Below, one piece after another: positions 62,847 through 64,000 of a stretch of 64,000 nt of DNA. This DNA comes from Allorhizobium undicola ORS 992 = ATCC 700741 (GTDB lineage Bacteria > Pseudomonadota > Alphaproteobacteria > Rhizobiales > Rhizobiaceae): assembly GCF_000621665.1 (NCBI RefSeq), contig NZ_JHXQ01000002.1, positions 248,001-312,000 of the forward strand. Reading direction: 5' to 3'. The notes below the pieces were generated by a model. That model did no database searches. It saw only the letters and a program-made list of their open reading frames with translations, and was not told the DNA's origin. Every line of letters begins with the position of its first letter. Position 1 is the first letter of the stretch. A program made the translations under genes and the position numbers.

Positions 62847-62870
62847 GACGTGTTTGAATGGAAATGAAAC

Positions 62871-62894
62871 AAGCCCGGCGAAAGCCGGGCTTTT
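62871..62894 (+). terminator. Rho-independent terminator of the IalB-family gene
   Basis: Perfect stem AAGCCCGGC / GCCGGGCTT with a GAAA tetraloop-type turn and a TTTT tail, 24 bases after the stop. Confidence 0.9.
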
Positions 62895-62954
62895 GCTTTG
62901 AACCACATCATGAGTGGTGGAATGCCGCGTGTTTGCGCGATGGGAGCTTTCGCC

Positions 62955-63284
62955 TCAATGCGCGAAATTCATACGGGGCTTATAGTGGCCCTCGCCCTGC
63001 TTGACGAAGATCTGCTGCACCTGCGGATTGCGAAGCGGCTCTTCGCTGGTGTCGCGCTCCAGGTTTTGCTCCGAGACATAGGCGACATATTCCGAATCGT
63101 CATTTTCGGCCAGAAGATGATAGAAGGGTTGATCCTTGCTTGGCCGGATCTCGACCGGAATGGAGTTCCACCACTCTTCGGTGTTTGAAAACTCCGGATC
63201 GACATCAAAAACGACACCGCGGAATGGAAAGACCTTGTGGCGTACGATGTCACCGATTCCAAATTTTGCGATACGTTGTTTCAT
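62955..63284 (-). CDS. hspQ: Heat shock protein HspQ (YccV-like)
   Basis: A 109-residue protein with the YccV/HspQ (hemimethylated-DNA-binding-like) domain: FGIGDIVRHKVFPFRGVVFD, PFYHLLAENDD and YVSEQNLERD. In enterobacteria it is a Lon protease substrate and specificity enhancer. The ATG at 63284 follows AAAGGA. It is convergent with the IalB-family gene. Confidence 0.92.
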   Translation of the reverse strand: MKQRIAKFGIGDIVRHKVFPFRGVVFDVDPEFSNTEEWWNSIPVEIRPSKDQPFYHLLAENDDSEYVAYVSEQNLERDTSEEPLRNPQVQQIFVKQGEGHYKPRMNFAH

Positions 63285-63345
63285 GGGCTCATCCTTTCCC
63301 TGTCTTATTTGGGGAGGCATTTGCCATTGATCAAGAGGTTGTCAT

Positions 63346-64000
63346 TCAACTGTGAATGAGCCGGGCGGCAACGACCATAAGCACGATTGCCAGAATGATT
63401 CGCACCAGCCGCTCCGGCATACGCGGGGCAACATGGCTGCCGAGCAGAATGCCGGGGATGGAGCCGAGCAGAAGCGAGGCAAGCAGCAGCCAGTGGACAT
63501 CACCGATCATCCAGTAACCGATGCCGCCGACAAGGGTGAGGGGAATGGCGTGGGCAATATCGGAGCCGACGATTTCATTTACGGCAGCTCGAGGATAAAG
63601 AAACAGCAGGATTGTGACGCCAATGGCGCCTGCACCGACCGAGGTGAGCGTGACAACCGTGCCGAGGACAAGCCCCAGAACAACGGTGGCCATGGTAATG
63701 AAACGGGGATTGGGTGCCCGGTGGCTTTTCAGCCAGTTCAACTCGTATCGCATCAAAAAATCGCGAAAAACCAGGATGGCTGCGGTGACAAGCAGCATCA
63801 CGCCAAGTCCCGAAGTCAGCATGGATGCCGAGGCGGCGCTTTTCCGGTCCACACCGCTCATGAGCCACAGGGTAAGCGCGGTTGCGGGAATGCTGCCGAG
63901 ACAGAGAAGCCCCACCAGACGCCAGCGAATATGACCGTGGCGGTGATGGACGCCAGCGCCTGCCATTTTCGTGATTGCCGCATAGAGCAGGTCCGTGCCA
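63346..64000 (-). CDS. TauE/SafE-family sulfite exporter-like permease, 5' end outside window
   Basis: The visible 218 codons encode several membrane helices and the TauE stretches GTDLLYAAIT at the window edge, SVGAGAIGVTILLFLYPRAA in the middle and SLLLGSIPGILLGSHVAPRMPERL near the end. The frame is open to base 64000, so the N-terminal part (roughly the first helices) is missing. An internal ATG at 63966 is not the start. The family exports sulfite, organosulfonates or related anions; the substrate is unknown. Confidence 0.88.
   Translation of the reverse strand, partial: GTDLLYAAITKMAGAGVHHRHGHIRWRLVGLLCLGSIPATALTLWLMSGVDRKSAASASMLTSGLGVMLLVTAAILVFRDFLMRYELNWLKSHRAPNPRFITMATVVLGLVLGTVVTLTSVGAGAIGVTILLFLYPRAAVNEIVGSDIAHAIPLTLVGGIGYWMIGDVHWLLLASLLLGSIPGILLGSHVAPRMPERLVRIILAIVLMVVAARLIHS

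Overview
The window reads as a chromosomal segment from a Brucella/Ochrobactrum-type alphaproteobacterium (order Hyphomicrobiales). The evidence is an aerobic-type cob cluster, phosphatidylcholine synthase, the recG / sdhE-like / mfd neighbourhood, the coaD-ppi-ppi-queA-tgt string, an IalB-family protein, DUF1127 and GlxA-type genes, and short dispersed palindromic repeats of the kind common in Brucellaceae and rhizobia. Sequence alone does not settle the species.

Layout. 1-4515: a translationally coupled cobalamin operon (cobL, cut by the window edge, then cobI, a cbiG-cobJ fusion and cobM). 4571-7607: nucleoside hydrolase, a tiny Pro-rich membrane protein, a CinA/MoaB-type protein and a tandem UspA. 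7608-10715: an accessory patch with intact nodF- and nodE-like genes, a nod-box-like element, a frameshifted and truncated nodD-like remnant, and two direct copies of a ~130-bp palindromic repeat. A tRNA-Lys gene borders it. 10991-18919: ccdA, a UbiH-family hydroxylase, pcs and a complete BMP-type (nucleoside-type) ABC importer. 19031-21925: uvrB with long extra ends. 22095-30217: a second accessory patch with a membrane acyltransferase, a 1809-residue RTX protein and an IS4-family element that has split a palindromic repeat. 30530-36304: gpt, three tiny membrane-protein genes, coaD, two cyclophilins, queA and tgt. 36342-42412: a small hypothetical, a GlxA-type regulator, a DUF1127/LysR divergent pair, a cytochrome P450, a formyltransferase-like gene and an OsmC-family gene. 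42507-49110: mfd, sdhE-like, an ankyrin gene and recG. 49121-58271: two secreted esterase-type proteins, DUF502, glmS, glmU, EamA and a FrnE/DsbA-like protein. 58385-64000: SPINDLY-like glycosyltransferase, YejA-like binding protein, IalB family, hspQ and a TauE/SafE permease cut by the right edge.

Most of the window is ordinary housekeeping. Nucleoside uptake (BMP importer), nucleoside cleavage (hydrolase) and purine salvage (gpt) are all present, and glmU with glmS supply UDP-GlcNAc. The most unusual signal is the nod-like locus. The NodF/NodE-type acyl carrier protein and ketosynthase are open and have their catalytic residues. Upstream of them, on the same strand, lies a 17-base exact match to the core of the rhizobial nod box as I remember it. 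The divergent NodD-like gene is broken and ends at a dispersed repeat. No nodABC is visible here. The second notable item is the RTX protein, whose repeated ~65-residue module is interrupted by a beta-propeller-like block and is followed by 46 calcium-binding nonapeptides, with no type I secretion genes nearby.
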